Assembly (NCBI GenBank): GCA_037693485.1
Contig: CM075346.1
Coordinates: 133,816,501-133,880,500, forward strand
Reading direction: 5' to 3'
DNA from: Kitagawia praeruptora
Taxonomy: Eukaryota > Streptophyta > Magnoliopsida > Apiales > Apiaceae
Length of the DNA: 64,000 nt
The notes under the pieces are model-generated. The model saw nothing but the letters and a program-made list of their open reading frames with translations, did not search any database and was not told the DNA's origin. The first letter of the stretch is position 1; each line of letters starts with the position of its first letter. Shown here piece by piece: positions 43,902 through 54,458 of this stretch. Both the position numbers and the translations under genes were made by a program.

Positions 43902-45243
43902 CTACTCTTGCTTGCGCTTTTTTGTATCATTGTTACTCCGACCATTGCCTAATGTGACTTCCTTCTTCGTGCTATCCTCGGCCTTGATGTACTTATCAAC
44001 CCTTCGCTGGAGCTCAGCCATATTCTCAGGGGGATGCTTTGTCAATGATCTCTTAAAGTATAGGTCGGTTGTACCATGCTCCAAGGCTACCATTGCAACC
44101 TTATTGTCCAGATCAGTGATGTTCAAAGTCTCCTTGGTGTACCTCTTAAGATAGTCTCTCAGACTTTCGTTCTTCCCTTGTACCACATACATAAGAGATG
44201 CAGAACTTTTCTCATGCGCTCTTCCGCTGATAAACTGACTAACGAAAGCAGCACTCAACTCCTTAAAGGAACCAATCGAATTTGTAGGAAGCCGACTATA
44301 CCATCTTTGAGCCATACCTGATAGAGTTTGAGGGAATGCCCTACACTTCAAAGCGTCACTTGCAGGCTGCAACAGCAGAGCATTTGAGAATGTTCTAACG
44401 TGGTTTACAGGATCACCCATTCCATCGTAAGCTTTAATTGTCGGCATCTTAAACTTCTTTGAGATACGAGCATTCATCACCTCCTCAGTAAACGGGGGTG
44501 TGGGATCATCAGGATCCCCAAGTGGCATCAGATCCTTGGGGTTGCTCTTGGGGGTTTCCACCCTCGTTGTTCTTCCAATTGGGGCGTCAGCCCTTCTTTG
44601 CCTCCTTGAAGGCCCCTCTAGATCTATAAAGGGAATCGGTCCTGAGGTTGGAGGAAGCTGAGTTTGATTCAACCTAGCTTCTTCTCTAGCAATATCTTCC
44701 TTTATCCTTAAAATCTCGGCCTCGTGAGCCTTGATTCTTTCAGCAGCTGTCAAGGGAGGTCCATCATGGATAGTTTGTGTTCTCCTTCTTCGTTCTCTTC
44801 TAGCACGTCGCCTTCTCGGGGCTTCATCACGATCATCATCAGTCGATGAATCATCGGTATAGGGGCCAGAGTAGTCAAGATGCTCTCGATCTCTGATTTG
44901 CAAGGCATGACCACTGGGTCCAGGAGGGTAATTAGGTAAACCATACATTGGATTGGTATTCCTGGGGAGATCCGTAGTATGGATCTGTACTCTTGGCGGC
45001 GGGCGACTGGGATCAATCAAAGGAGGAAACAGCGTCGAGGGAGTTGGTTCCTGGGTGGATGACCATAGGTAACGTCCCCCCGGCATGGGGATCAGTCCCT
45101 GGAGGTTGAGAAAACTGAGTTTGAGTAATCGCCCCTGTGACTGGGGGTATCTGCTCAGTAACAGGCGGAGCGGAGCTTAGAGGCAGAGCCTCGGTAGTGA
45201 TTGGCTCGGTAGTGACTGGTGTTGTTCTTCGTGTATTTACCAT
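43902..45243 (-). pseudogene. Gypsy Gag protein, frameshifted
   Basis: ATG at 45243 (MVNTRRTTPV) lies 33 bases after the LTR/PBS. The N-terminal 70 residues are Pro/Thr-rich, then a frameshift between 45013 and 45086 moves the frame. A basic RRRRARRERRRR stretch and a coiled-coil-like AERIKAHEAEILRIKEDIAR lie ahead of the retrotransposon gag domain (MPTIKAYDGMGDP, FPQTLSGMAQRWYSRL, LRDYLKRYTKE). The domain is intact. The frame closes near 43902, before the knuckle/protease frame. Confidence 0.88.
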
Positions 45244-45260
45244 GGTTGATGTCTTTTTCC

Positions 45261-45276
45261 CACAGACGGCGCCAAA
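45261..45276 (-). promoter_or_regulatory. Primer-binding site of the gypsy element
   Basis: On the minus strand TTTGGCGCCGTCTGTG follows the 5' LTR directly. TGGCGCCGTCTGTGGG-type sites are common in Tat-group elements and pair with a tRNA other than initiator Met. Confidence 0.8.
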
Positions 45277-45774
45277 TGTTGTGGAATAAAAACTAGGTTA
45301 TGATTATGATGGCTAGGGTTCGGGAGCTTCGTGCTTTAATGGCTGCTCTCGTGCTCGTGGCTGAATCTGCCTTCACAAGATGCCTACGTACTTTGATGTG
45401 TATCAAAGATCAAGCCAAAAACGTAGTTCTGAGAATGAGGGGTCAGACCCTTTATATAGGCTGAGAAGCCCTAGAATCGTAGTAGGGTTAGGTGACTTGG
45501 TGGGCAAGTCACCGCCTAGAAGAAGGTTTCAGATCCTAGTATGTAGGAACCAGTTTCCATGTTGAAATATGTATCTTGGAGGCTAAGTCATGCAAGAGTA
45601 ATATCCTTGTTTTACTCTTATTGCTGTGCTGGTTATTACCTTTAATACTAATTACGAAATTAGTATTTATAAATAGGGTTTGGACCCATCTGGCGGGCCC
45701 CACGTTTGGACCATTCTAGGTCTAATTAATGCCAAATTAAATGTGTCTTTAGGGCTTACATTTAGCCCATATCA
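45277..45774 (-). repeat. 5' LTR of the gypsy element
   Basis: 498 bp, the same length as the partner at 13812. There are twelve differences. Two of them fall inside a 61-codon plus-strand frame present in both LTRs and both are silent there. Confidence 0.95.
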
Positions 45775-46640
45775 TCAACGATCCAACCGTACTGTTAATT
45801 AAATATGTTGATGTCAATGATATATATAAAATATTAGATTATTTTTTAAACTCCTATTTTTTTATAGGAAATCTATCGTTTTGTACCTACTAATATTGTG
45901 CGAATATACTTATACATAAATTGTACTCTTATTATCAGATTTGTTATTAGTTCAGTGGTTTGATGCTAGTACATTTTGGGGATGGTGGAAGGTTCGATTC
46001 TTTGCAAACAAATTTTTTTTCTGGGGCTATAACCTACCAATATTAGTGGGAAATAGCTTTATTTCCTACCAATATTGGTAGGAAATGGGCTCAAAATGGT
46101 AAAAAAAAAACTCAATCACCAAAATTATTAATTTTCTTAATTTGTTTGTGGTTCATTGTCATGATTTTTATTGATCAAACTCTGCGAACGTAAAGATCTA
46201 TACAATTTATTACTGTAGGATAAAAATTAGTTAATTTGGACTTGTATTGTTATGTTATTGTGTTTTTCGGTAAAAACATAATTATAACGAAATAAATAAT
46301 AAATATAAGGATATATCGATAAATTAAATTTTTTAATGTGAAATGTCATTTTATAGTGGGAGGAATCTATGAAAAAAACTTGGGCAAAAAAATATATATA
46401 AAAACTTAAAGTCCTTTAGAAAGCGAGAGACTGTAAATGTTCGAAGTTTGAGTTAGGATTTCTACTCATAATTTAGGGGTTGTTCAGGGTTACACTTTTC
46501 AAATTAAAAAAAATATTATCAACGATCCAACCGTACTGTTAATTAAATATGTTGATGTCAATGATATATATAAAATATTAGATTTTTTTTAAACTCCTAT
46601 TTTTTATAGGAAATCTATCGTTTTGTACCTACTAATATTG
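45775..46640. repeat. Tandem duplication of a 740-bp CACTA segment
   Basis: The 623 bp before the gypsy insertion (13187-13809) recur at about 45897-46519. The 120 bp after the insertion (GATCCAACCGTACTG..., 45778-45896) recur at 46520-46640. The CACTA element therefore held two tandem copies of one unit and the gypsy landed inside the first. A third, diverged partial copy follows to about 46800. Confidence 0.88.
45948..46020 (+). repeat. tRNA-like Pol III module 3 in the CACTA element
   Basis: TAGTTCAGTGG (45948-45958) and GGTTCGATTCT (45991-46001) start 43 bp apart, and eight T follow (46013-46020). It is the duplicate of module 2. Confidence 0.6.
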
Positions 46641-46689
46641 TGGGAATATATTTATACATAATTTGTATCAATATTACCAGATTTTATCC

Positions 46690-46761
46690 CAGTTCGGTGG
46701 TACGAAGCTAGTACATTATCGGGGTGGTCAAAGGATCGAATCTTGGCAAACAATTTTTTTT
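46690..46761 (+). repeat. tRNA-like Pol III module 4 in the CACTA element
   Basis: CAGTTCGGTGG (46690-46700) and GGATCGAATCT (46733-46743) start 43 bp apart and are followed by eight T (46754-46761). Sequence around the boxes has diverged from modules 2 and 3, yet the spacing and T-run are kept. Confidence 0.55.
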
Positions 46762-46984
46762 CCTCTAGGGCTATTTCCTACCAATATTAGTGGGAAATAG
46801 CCTACCAAAATATCCGCCAAAATTTTCATGAAAAAATTGAATTTCCAGTGCTCCAATCTGTACAACCTCTTTTTTTGCCAAAATTTCACGAAAAAAATTA
46901 AATTTATCGCCCCACATGAAACCTACCAATATTGGTACGTTTTGATCAATAATAAAAATAATAAAAAACTAATTAGGGTATGAT

Positions 46985-47916
46985 ATAGATCCCTTTTACC
47001 TCATTTACCCACCACGCACTCTTCTCTCCTCTCTTCAGTCTACCACTCTCTTCTCTCCTCTCATCGTAACCGACCATCATCATCATCTCCGACCATCTTG
47101 ATCATCATCTTCTATTGTCATCCTCTTTTTAGTAAGCCTTCTATTAAACTCTTCTATTTTCATCTTTATTATTCATAAAATATGTGTAAATATGTGTTTT
47201 TAAGATCATTTTGATTCGTTTTTGTACAAATATGTGTTTAATAGATCATATCTATGCTTATTGTGTGTTTATCTAGCATCAATTAAAAGTTTATAGACTG
47301 TTTTTGTACAAATATGTGTTAAATATGAATATGCATATGCATATTATAACTCTGGCTTCATATGCATGCTATGTAGAGGGGTTTTGGCTTCATATGCTGT
47401 AAAATATGTGTTTATATGCAGGGGGTTTTTGGTTTATATGTGTTATACAGGCGATTTTGTTTTTTTTCATGAATTTGATATGTTTTTTGCATTTATTGTG
47501 TTAAATATAGGTCTTATCCAGGGGATTTTGCTTGTTTTTTGTGCATCTTTTTATTTTGCTATAAGTCCGATCGAACATGGTTCCGTCATTCGTGTTTAAC
47601 AACTTCATCAAAAGCCCCCAATTTTGTGTCCGATTAACCCAGATCCAGCGCTGCCCTTCACCACTACCATTTAACACAAATCTTGACAAAACTGGGATGG
47701 TCAGATCAAATATGTAGTACACCTCCTTGTCATTAAAAATTAGTTTGCCGGTGTAAATAGTGGTCTGTTTAAACTTTGGCCTGTCGTTAAATGCAATACC
47801 ATGTAGTATGATTTTTTATAAAGGGGATTTTGTCATACAATTAATTTATGCTTTCAATGCTTTAAGTATTAAGTATATATATATATATTGATCGATTTTC
47901 TTGTAAGGTCTCCGTA
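46985..47916 (+). other. Leader and first intron of the TNPA-like gene
   Basis: A CT-rich stretch (about 47000-47130) ends near a donor-like site (TTTTTAGTAAGCC). An acceptor-like CTTGTAAG lies just before the ATG at 47917. The T-rich sequence between looks like an intron. It contains a receptor-kinase fragment on the other strand. Confidence 0.45.
47608..47793 (-). pseudogene. Captured S-domain receptor kinase fragment (S-locus glycoprotein domain)
   Basis: The minus strand reads FNDRPKFKQTTIYTGKLIF, then NDKEVYYIFDLTIPVLSRFV and LNGSGEGQRWIWVNRTQNWG. This is the middle of the S-locus glycoprotein domain (PF00954) found in G-type lectin receptor-like kinases, with its NEKEVYYTYDL and SGVLQRFTWIDRTQSW-like pattern. 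The Cys-rich part and the kinase are absent. It is one open stretch of about 62 codons, in antisense orientation within the leader intron of the TNPA-like gene, so it was probably captured by the CACTA element. Confidence 0.7.
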
Positions 47917-50099
47917 ATGGGAAAAGCTAGTGCCAACAAGGGTAAGGGCAAACTTGTTGAAACTGGACCTGCAAAGAAAGGCAAGAAAAGCAAGACAATT
48001 TCAGTGAATGAGCTTTCAAAGATTAGTAAATGAAAGAAAGTTCAGTCTCGCAAAGGCAAAGGGAAAGGGAAAGGCAAAGGGAAATTGGTTGCGGCTCGTG
48101 CTAAGAACAAAGTTCTAGCGATAAAACAAACTTATCCTCGAGGAAAGACAAGGGCAGAGCTGGTTGAATGGAGGGGGCCAAAGAAGCGTTCAAACTTCAC
48201 TGGACTTTTTGGTTGCACACCCCCACCAATGCCGAAACGTATTGATATTTCGAATGGAGTGTAAGTTTATAGTTATACATATACATTTGTAGATACTAGA
48301 TAGTTGCATTTTTTATTTACATGGCAGTTGTGTGAGATCATTTAGTAATAATAATTCTGTTTTTGTAGCATCATGCATAATTAGGCAAAAAAGACACTCT
48401 TGGGCATGGTTCGCGGGTTCTGGCCAGTGGGAGCTTACACATGGACTGAAATAAATGATAAGTATCTTGACTGGGTAGAGAAGACAGTGACGGACGAATT
48501 CTACGTATGTGTCATTTTTGATTTGCTTGATTTGTTATACTTTCGCTTGATTCCGTAATTTTTATTGCTTGATGTTTCTTCTATTTTTGTTTAACATTAT
48601 ATTTTATATGAATTGTAGAAATCTTATCGCCATGAAAAGGGTCAAAGTCGTTCAGATTTGAAGAGGACTATAGCAGTGCATGTGAAGGCGTTGATTAAGA
48701 GAACTGTTAATGAAGAGAAAGGCCGGGATAAGAAAAGGTCCAAGGAGTTGAAAAATCGTTCTTGGAGCTAAGACCTAGCTATTTGAGTGATCCAGTGTGG
48801 GAAGGGTTGGTTGCGCGATGGAACCACGAAGATCATATCATACGATCTAAAGCTGGTGTAAAAAATCGGAAGAAGGTGAAAAACTTGCATAGTTCAGGTG
48901 CAAAATCTTTTCAGGAAGTGGAGAAGGTAACAATCGATTAATCGTCTTGTAAATTAGAACTTAGCTTTAGTGTTCTTATTTTTTTTATAAAGATCAACTG
49001 TGTAATAATTAAATTATTTGTTAGAATTTAACTGATGAGAAGAATGGTCTTCCTCCAACCCGTCTTGAAGTGTGGGATAAAACCCACACTCGCAAAGAAG
49101 TTGATGAAAATGGACAACGAGTTTACACAACTGAAGCTACAAAAGAAATTGCGGTATTTATTTATTTACTTTGTAATCTCAATTCAATACATATATCTCC
49201 ATATTTATATTGTTACATTCATGTTAGGCCAATTTATTAATCTCTAATAATTGATGTATGGCCATTATTACAGTTGAGGTATGCCAAGATACTACAGGAT
49301 AATAACTTTAATCCATCTCAAACTGAGAAGGTCGCGGAGCCGTTTCAGTGGTGGTTGATGGCCACAGAACCTGACAGTGAGAAGGCAAAGAAAGGCAGGT
49401 TTATTGGCTACCCGAGGATTCCACCCCGTGTGTTAATTAAAGACTTGGCAGTTCAGTACGTTGAAGAAGAGAACAAGGCTGAAACTTCAGTAGCAGGTGC
49501 GGCTCGTAATAGAGGTGCTCATAACAGTGGTAATATCCCGAACCAGATATTCTCGGATGTGGTAGGTGGAGTCATTGAGATCCTTAAAGCTGATCCATCT
49601 AAATATTAACGTGAACTTGATGAAAAGGAAGTTGAAAATCTTGCTCGAGCTGCACTTGATCTTGGTGATCCGGGAAACTGCTCTCATTTCTTTGAGTTCA
49701 TTTCAAAGGAAGTACTTCATATTGTGGCAGACCTTGTGGACGATATGTTCAAAAGGTACCGGGCCAAGGCAAAAGAGGTAAATCCATTTGATGTATTTTC
49801 CGTTGGTCATTTGTGTCAGTTCGTTTTTTTACCTTAATCTGAATAATGTCTCATATGTGTTTTTTTTGTTAATGCAATTATAGGTCATGGGTGATAGTTC
49901 TGATGAGGACGAGGACGATGTGACTGACTTATCCGATGATGAAGACGATGTTGAGGCTGATGGTGAAGGTCAAGTTGCTGCTATAGACGGTGAAGATGTT
50001 GAAGGTGAAAGTGATGCCGATGAATCTGAAGGTGAAGGCGATGATGGTCAATCTGAAGGTGATGTTAGTTGTGAAGGCTCTGATGGTGAGGTCGATTAG
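47917..50099 (+). pseudogene. CACTA TNPA-like gene (Transposase_24-type), six exons, broken
   Basis: Exons with matching GT..AG borders: 47917-48260, 48369-48504, 48619-48926, 49025-49153, 49274-49777 and 49884-50099. The N-terminus is Lys/Gly-rich. The middle has the DNA-binding-type block KNRKKVKNLHSSGAKSFQEV and PPTRLEVWDKTHTRKEVDENG, as in plant Ptta/En/Spm transposase family PF03004. The last exon is very acidic. Lesions: TGA near 48031 in exon 1, TAG near 48385 in exon 2, a frameshift near 48765 in exon 3 and TAA at 49607-49609 in exon 5. An intact TNPA binds the subterminal repeats and helps bring the ends together. This copy could not do so. Confidence 0.8.
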
Positions 50100-50509
50100 A
50101 CTTTGCTTTCAACTTTAAATTTTAAGTATCTTAAATTAGATGTATGGGAACTCTGTTTCTACCAATGTTAGCTGTTTTTGTGGATTGCTTGTGAACTTGT
50201 TTTGAACTAAGTACTAGCTTTCGGAAACTGTCCAGAATTGAATTTGTATTGGATTTGGTAAATGTCTGGAAGTTGCTTTGAACTTGATGTATGGTTTATG
50301 TTAAGATGATGAATGGTAGAACTAGTCGGTTTATTTTGTGTATATGATTAGTTTTTATTATTTTTGCATTTAAGTTTAGTTCGTAGTCATGATTTGATAG
50401 TATATATATAGCAGGTTGCAATTGAATTTGGTAAATTGTAAATGAATTGTGGGTGTACAATTGTTTGTACTGGAAATGACAAAAACCAAAAAAACAAATT
50501 TAAAAAGCA
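50100..50509. other. 3' region of the TNPA-like gene
   Basis: T-rich non-coding sequence after the TNPA-like stop. It presumably contains its polyadenylation region. Nothing else recognised. Confidence 0.4.
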
Positions 50510-51025
50510 ATCAATTCCTACCAACCTGCATATTTCCTACCACACTTACCATTCGAAAATAGAAACGTGGTAGGAAATAATTGGTAGGAAATAGCAATTT
50601 TTACATGTTTATGTTTTTAAACCTACCAAACTTGGTAGGAAATAGATACTTGGTAGGAACTACTTGGTAGGAAATAAGGGATTTTCTGGGATAAAAATGA
50701 GACGTGGCAAAGTGACGTGGAGGGGGCCCCACGACACGTGGACTGCAATGTCACTATCCGGGACCACATTTTAGGTGACGTGGCACCTGACGTGGTCGAT
50801 GATGTGTCCGGGTCCACTGCCATGTGACTGCACATGTGGCTGCCCATGTGGCGAGCCACATGGGCATCCACATGGCATGTGGGTCCTCTTTTGAAAACAA
50901 CCCTCATTTCCTACCAACCCTCATTTCAGATCAGAGCAATTCTCACCAACACGCAATTGGTAGGAATTGACCTCATTTCCTACCAATTTATGACCATTTC
51001 CTACCAATCGGGCGGTAGGAAATGG
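50510..51025. repeat. Right subterminal repeats of the CACTA element
   Basis: Repeated TTCCTACCAA and GGTAGGAAAT on both strands fill the last 500 bp. Between 50700 and 50880 a GC-rich stretch has many CACATGTGGC/GACGTGGCA-type short inverted motifs. These would be binding sites for the TNPA-type protein. Confidence 0.85.
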
Positions 51026-51045
51026 CCGTTTTTGTTGTAGTGTAT

Positions 51046-51586
51046 ATGATACAAACTTTTTTCAGAACAATATATATATATATAATGGGATGGATCGAGT
51101 ATTCAAATAAATTCTATTTTGCATTTTTCTTTTAGAAAAATGCTTCTTCTAATGTATTTAGGAAACGTATATAATTATATTCCAATGACACATTTCGTTT
51201 TATTCGATCAAGTTGTGCAATAAAAAATTATTTCTAATATATTTAGATTAAAAATTATCTATTATCTATGTTAGGCCCTATTTGTTTTCTTCTTAATACT
51301 CCCTCAATCCCGTTGGTTTCTATTTATTGGAGTTTTTTACGAAAATTAAGAAAATGTATAAAAAAATGAGTAAAGTTAGAAGAAAAGTAGGTAAGTGGGT
51401 ATGATCCATCAATATTTAATAATAAATTTGAGCAATTGAAGGGTAATAATCTTTAGGGATAGTTTCAAAACTACCCCTGTGAACTATCAGATTTTTAAAT
51501 ATATACTACCCATCTTTCTGAAATTCTAAAAATAACGACCTTGTTTTAGAAATTCCAAAAATACTACCTTCTTCAATTGTAACTTT
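51046..51586. other. Intergenic DNA right of the CACTA element
   Basis: AT-rich. It includes a Stowaway-like ACTCCCTCAATCCCG end at about 51299 without a partner. No gene recognised. Confidence 0.4.
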
Positions 51587-51784
51587 TGCAACCTCATTTG
51601 CAACTTCCAGTTTTCAAATTTCTGATTTCATGTTCTGGGGTTCAGATGTCATTTTCGACCTCTTTTTTGGACTCTTATATATATATATACTATCAGAGTC
51701 CAAAAAAGAGGTCGAAAATGACATCTGACAAATGGAACTTGAAATCAGAAATTTGAAAACTGGAAGTTGCAAATGAGGTTGCAA
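51587..51784. repeat. Foldback: 90-bp inverted repeat with (TA)n loop
   Basis: The left arm 51587-51675 pairs with the right arm 51695-51784, with one mismatched patch around ATGTTCTGGGGTTCAG versus its partner. A (TA)n tract lies in the loop. Transcribed, it would form a long near-perfect hairpin. The outer part of the arm carries TTGCAACCTCATTTGCAAC, the same motif family as the nearby 21-bp array. Confidence 0.9.
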
Positions 51785-51910
51785 GGCCCCGCCAAGGGCA
51801 CTCATAATTGGTGAATTTGGGTTGCAAGGCCCCGCCAGGGGCACTCATAATTGGTGAATTTGGGTTGCAAGGCCCCGCCAGGGGCACTCATAATTGGTGG
51901 ATTTCTGATT
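51781..51910. repeat. Three copies of a 43-bp repeat
   Basis: Units start GCAAGGCCCCGCCA at 51781, 51824 and 51867. The first differs from the second by one base. The third diverges after its first 33 bases. This repeat is not present at the second copy of the adjacent duplication. Confidence 0.92.
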
Positions 51911-52208
51911 TGCAACTTTCAGTTTTCAGTTGCAACTTTTGCAACCTCAGTTGCAACTTTTGCAACCTCAGTTGCAACTCCTCAGTTGCAACTTTTGCAA
52001 CCTCAGTTGCAACTTTTGCAACCTCAGTTTTCAGTTGCAACTTTTGCAACCTCAGTTGCAACTTTTGCAAACTCAGTTGCAACTCCTCAGTTGCAACTTT
52101 TGCAACCTCAGTTGCAATTTTTGCAACCTCAGTTGCAACTTTTGCAACCTCAGTTGCAACTTTTGCAACCTCAGTTGCAACTTTTGCAACCTCAGTTGCA
52201 ACTGCGGT
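51911..52208. repeat. 21-bp TTGCAAC tandem array, copy 1
   Basis: About 13 units of GTTGCAACTTTTGCAACCTCA, some shortened to TTGCAACTCCTCAG. A 21-bp period keeps all six frames open, so the Cys/Asn-rich and Val/Ala-rich frames here are artefacts. The array abuts the CACTACTAG terminus at 52215. Confidence 0.93.
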
Positions 52209-52916
52209 TTGCAACACTACTAGAAACAGGTCAATAGACATCGGCTAAAAACCGATGTCTGGCCATTTTGCAACCGATGTCTTTGTGGGTGTAGAGAAAG
52301 GTCCAACCCCTTTCACATCGGTTTTAAACCGATGTCAAAGAGTATCTATCACATCGTTCACATCCTTTTCACATCGGTTTTAAACCGATGTCAAAGAGAA
52401 TCTATCACATCGTTTACAGGAACCTGACTGATGTTAGATACTATCTATAACATCGGTTACTAGAAACTAACCGATGTCAAAGAGTACTTTAGACATCATT
52501 TTCTGTTATAACCGATGTGTTTCATACATATTAACATCAGTTAGTCACCGATGTCAAAGAGTACTGTATTCATATATATATACACCAAAATAATACTAAA
52601 ATAAATGCTGTATTGATGCAACTTATCAATCCAAAACCCAAACACTTATGAAAATAACAAAAACTTCATTATCATTACCAAAAAAATTCAGTATATACAT
52701 CAATGACTATCCGCAAAACTAACAAACTAGCTACATTTCAAGTCGATAACATAAATACAAAGACCAGAGTCACAAACATAAACCAAATCATAAACTGTTC
52801 TACACATCGACTACTGCACTATAAAGCTAAGGTTTAAGACCAGAGTCCCCACGGATGAAATGAGAGAAACACACGCTCACAGAAATACATTTTCCAAATC
52901 TGAAATTTCATGAAAT

Positions 52917-53009
52917 TCAGTAAAAATGACGTTTCCTATATTGAAACCTTGCCACGACACCAACTGCAGCACCACCCAAGTGAGCAGATCCAGAAACTCG
53001 CGTATCTCC
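52917..53009 (-). pseudogene. Captured last exon of a rhomboid-like protease, copy 1
   Basis: After an intron acceptor (TTTTTCAG) the exon reads GDTRVSGSAHLGGAAVGVV and ends 11 codons later in TGA. AHLGG...G is the rhomboid TM6 motif holding the catalytic His, as in the C-terminus of plant mitochondrial or plastid rhomboids. The serine-bearing helix and all other membrane helices are absent, so this is an exon fragment inside a CACTA element. The tail after VGVVA differs from the usual WAR.RKGRF ending. Confidence 0.65.
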
Positions 53010-54221
53010 CTGAAAAATGGAAAAGAAGAAGAGTTGTTTCAGTTACACAAAACTCATTGGGAAGGAACCCAAGCATACAAATTATAGTTTCCAATGCGTA
53101 TGTTTTTAATGAAGAAGTTAATAGCCATCCAGTAAATATAGGTTATAATTTTCAATTCAAATACTAAAAGGCACTTAAAAGACCTGTAGAGTAGATTTAC
53201 TACTTTAACTTGATCCAATATCTATAAACTGTAAGCATCCGATTTTTAAACTACAAGGTCAAATGTGAACAAGTACTAGAGGTTATTTTAAGTGCAGATG
53301 AAATTTTTTAATGAAACCCAAATTTAGTTACCAACAATTAAAACTATTAATCTGGAAATCATCAATACAAGCTTATCATATTTAATGGAATCGTTAAACA
53401 AGTTAATCAGGGGACAGGGTTACTACTTAGGGTTGATGTTTACTGTGGTAATGGTTGGTTGACATATACGTCAAAGTTTTCCAACGCATATTTCATTGTC
53501 TGTAAGCCATATACATTAATACAATAAAGCAAGTTAATTGCCAAGCTATTTATAAATGGACATAGATTTTATTGGTTACTAAATGACATCAAATAAGGTG
53601 CGAAAACAATCTGATCCTCACCCTTCCATAGATGCAGGTGCATAACCGTGCACCACGGTAATGGTTCCCGCTTCCAATTCAAAACACAGTTAGAGATTAT
53701 TTACTTGGCTAATGCTTAGAGATTAGCATTATGCAGAGAATAATAATCATTTCCACTGATCACTGATCTTCTTTACTAATCATTGCTTAACATCTGAATT
53801 CAATATGGACATACAGTGCGAAAAAATAGAATGAAGAGGTCTAATAATTTAATATATGTGCGAGCACACATAAAAATAAGACACATCAAGTCAATCACTA
53901 GATAAGTACAATTAACAACCAAAGAGTCATAGTTGTTCTAAACGATACTGCCAAATATAAGTACTTCTCCATTTTAGACTGATCAGTCGAGAGAAAGGAC
54001 AAAATAAACATACTCCAATAAATAAATTTAAAAAACCCATGAAAGCAGGGTGCATGTCTCATTTTAGAGGCCTTTCAATTAAGACACGATGTATCACAAC
54101 TTTCTTGATTTTACCAAATCTAGAAGAACTATAATATTACATAGAACTGTTTGTACTAAACTTAAACTATGGCTTCATGGTGAAAACTGATTGGCATATT
54201 CCCGAGGGGGTGGCACATATA
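53010..54221. other. Non-coding body of the second CACTA element, copy 1
   Basis: No recognised gene. It may include intron sequence taken along with the captured exons. The matching block in copy 2 (61224-62439) is identical apart from a 4-bp insertion at about 61994. Confidence 0.45.
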
Positions 54222-54458
54222 CTCCCTCTGTTTCTTTTTATACGACGCTTGATTTTTTCCACACATTTCAAAGCGACATTTCAAAGCGCTTTGACGGTAT
54301 ACTTAAAATTATTATATTTAAAATTTTCCTTTTTTGAACTAGAATATATTTTACATATCTTTATTTACCAAAGAAAATTTTAAGAGTAATAATTTGAAGT
54401 ACACGTCAAAGCATTTTGAAGAGGGTGAAAAGTGTCATATAAAAAGAAAAGGAGGGAG
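54222..54458. mobile_element. Stowaway MITE, copy 1
   Basis: The terminal inverted repeats CTCCCTCTGTTTCTTTTTAT and its near-inverse ATAAAAAGAAAAGGAGGGAG are flanked by TA on both sides (54220-54221 and 54459-54460), the Tc1/mariner-type target. 237 bp with no coding. Confidence 0.92.

Larger units (their letters stand above)
13812..45774 (-). mobile_element. Ty3-gypsy retrotransposon, Tat lineage, with nested insertions
   Basis: Two 498-bp LTRs start TGTTGTGG and end CATATCA, and the insertion has TCAAC duplications (13807-13811 and 45775-45779). On the minus strand the order is 5' LTR, PBS, gag, protease, reverse transcriptase, Sirevirus B insertion, RNase H, integrase, deletion with Sirevirus A, antisense extra gene, tandem arrays, polypurine tract, 3' LTR. 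The very long 3' untranslated part with an antisense gene and the GGCGCCGTCTGTGGGAA-type PBS fit the Tat group. The LTRs differ at 12 of 498 positions. Several frameshifts and stops make it non-functional. About 11 kb of its own sequence remains. Confidence 0.93.
9903..51042 (+). mobile_element. Nested CACTA (En/Spm-type) DNA transposon shell, 41 kb
   Basis: The left end is CACTACAACAAAAATGG and the inverse of the right end is CACTACAACAAAAACGG. Both sides are flanked by the 3-bp target duplication TAT (9900-9902 and 51043-51045). Subterminal regions are packed with TTTCCTACC/GGTAGGAAA units on both strands. Two broken genes, TNP2-like on the left and TNPA-like on the right, are both on the plus strand, as in autonomous En/Spm-type elements. 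About 32 kb of the length is a gypsy element (13812-45774), so the original CACTA was about 9 kb. Both genes are damaged and the element could move only with help in trans. Confidence 0.93.

Noticed and set aside
51295..51320. Another Stowaway MITE
   Set aside because: Only one CTCCCTC-like end is present and no inverted partner with TA was found nearby.
51808..52248. Long overlapping open frames on both strands (Cys/Asn-rich and Val/Ala/Thr-rich)
   Set aside because: They come from a 21-bp tandem repeat, which leaves every frame open. No start context or homology.
52910..53167. 85-codon plus-strand frame, repeated at 61124-61381
   Set aside because: It is conserved only because the whole block is duplicated. 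It lies antisense to the rhomboid exon and has no homology.
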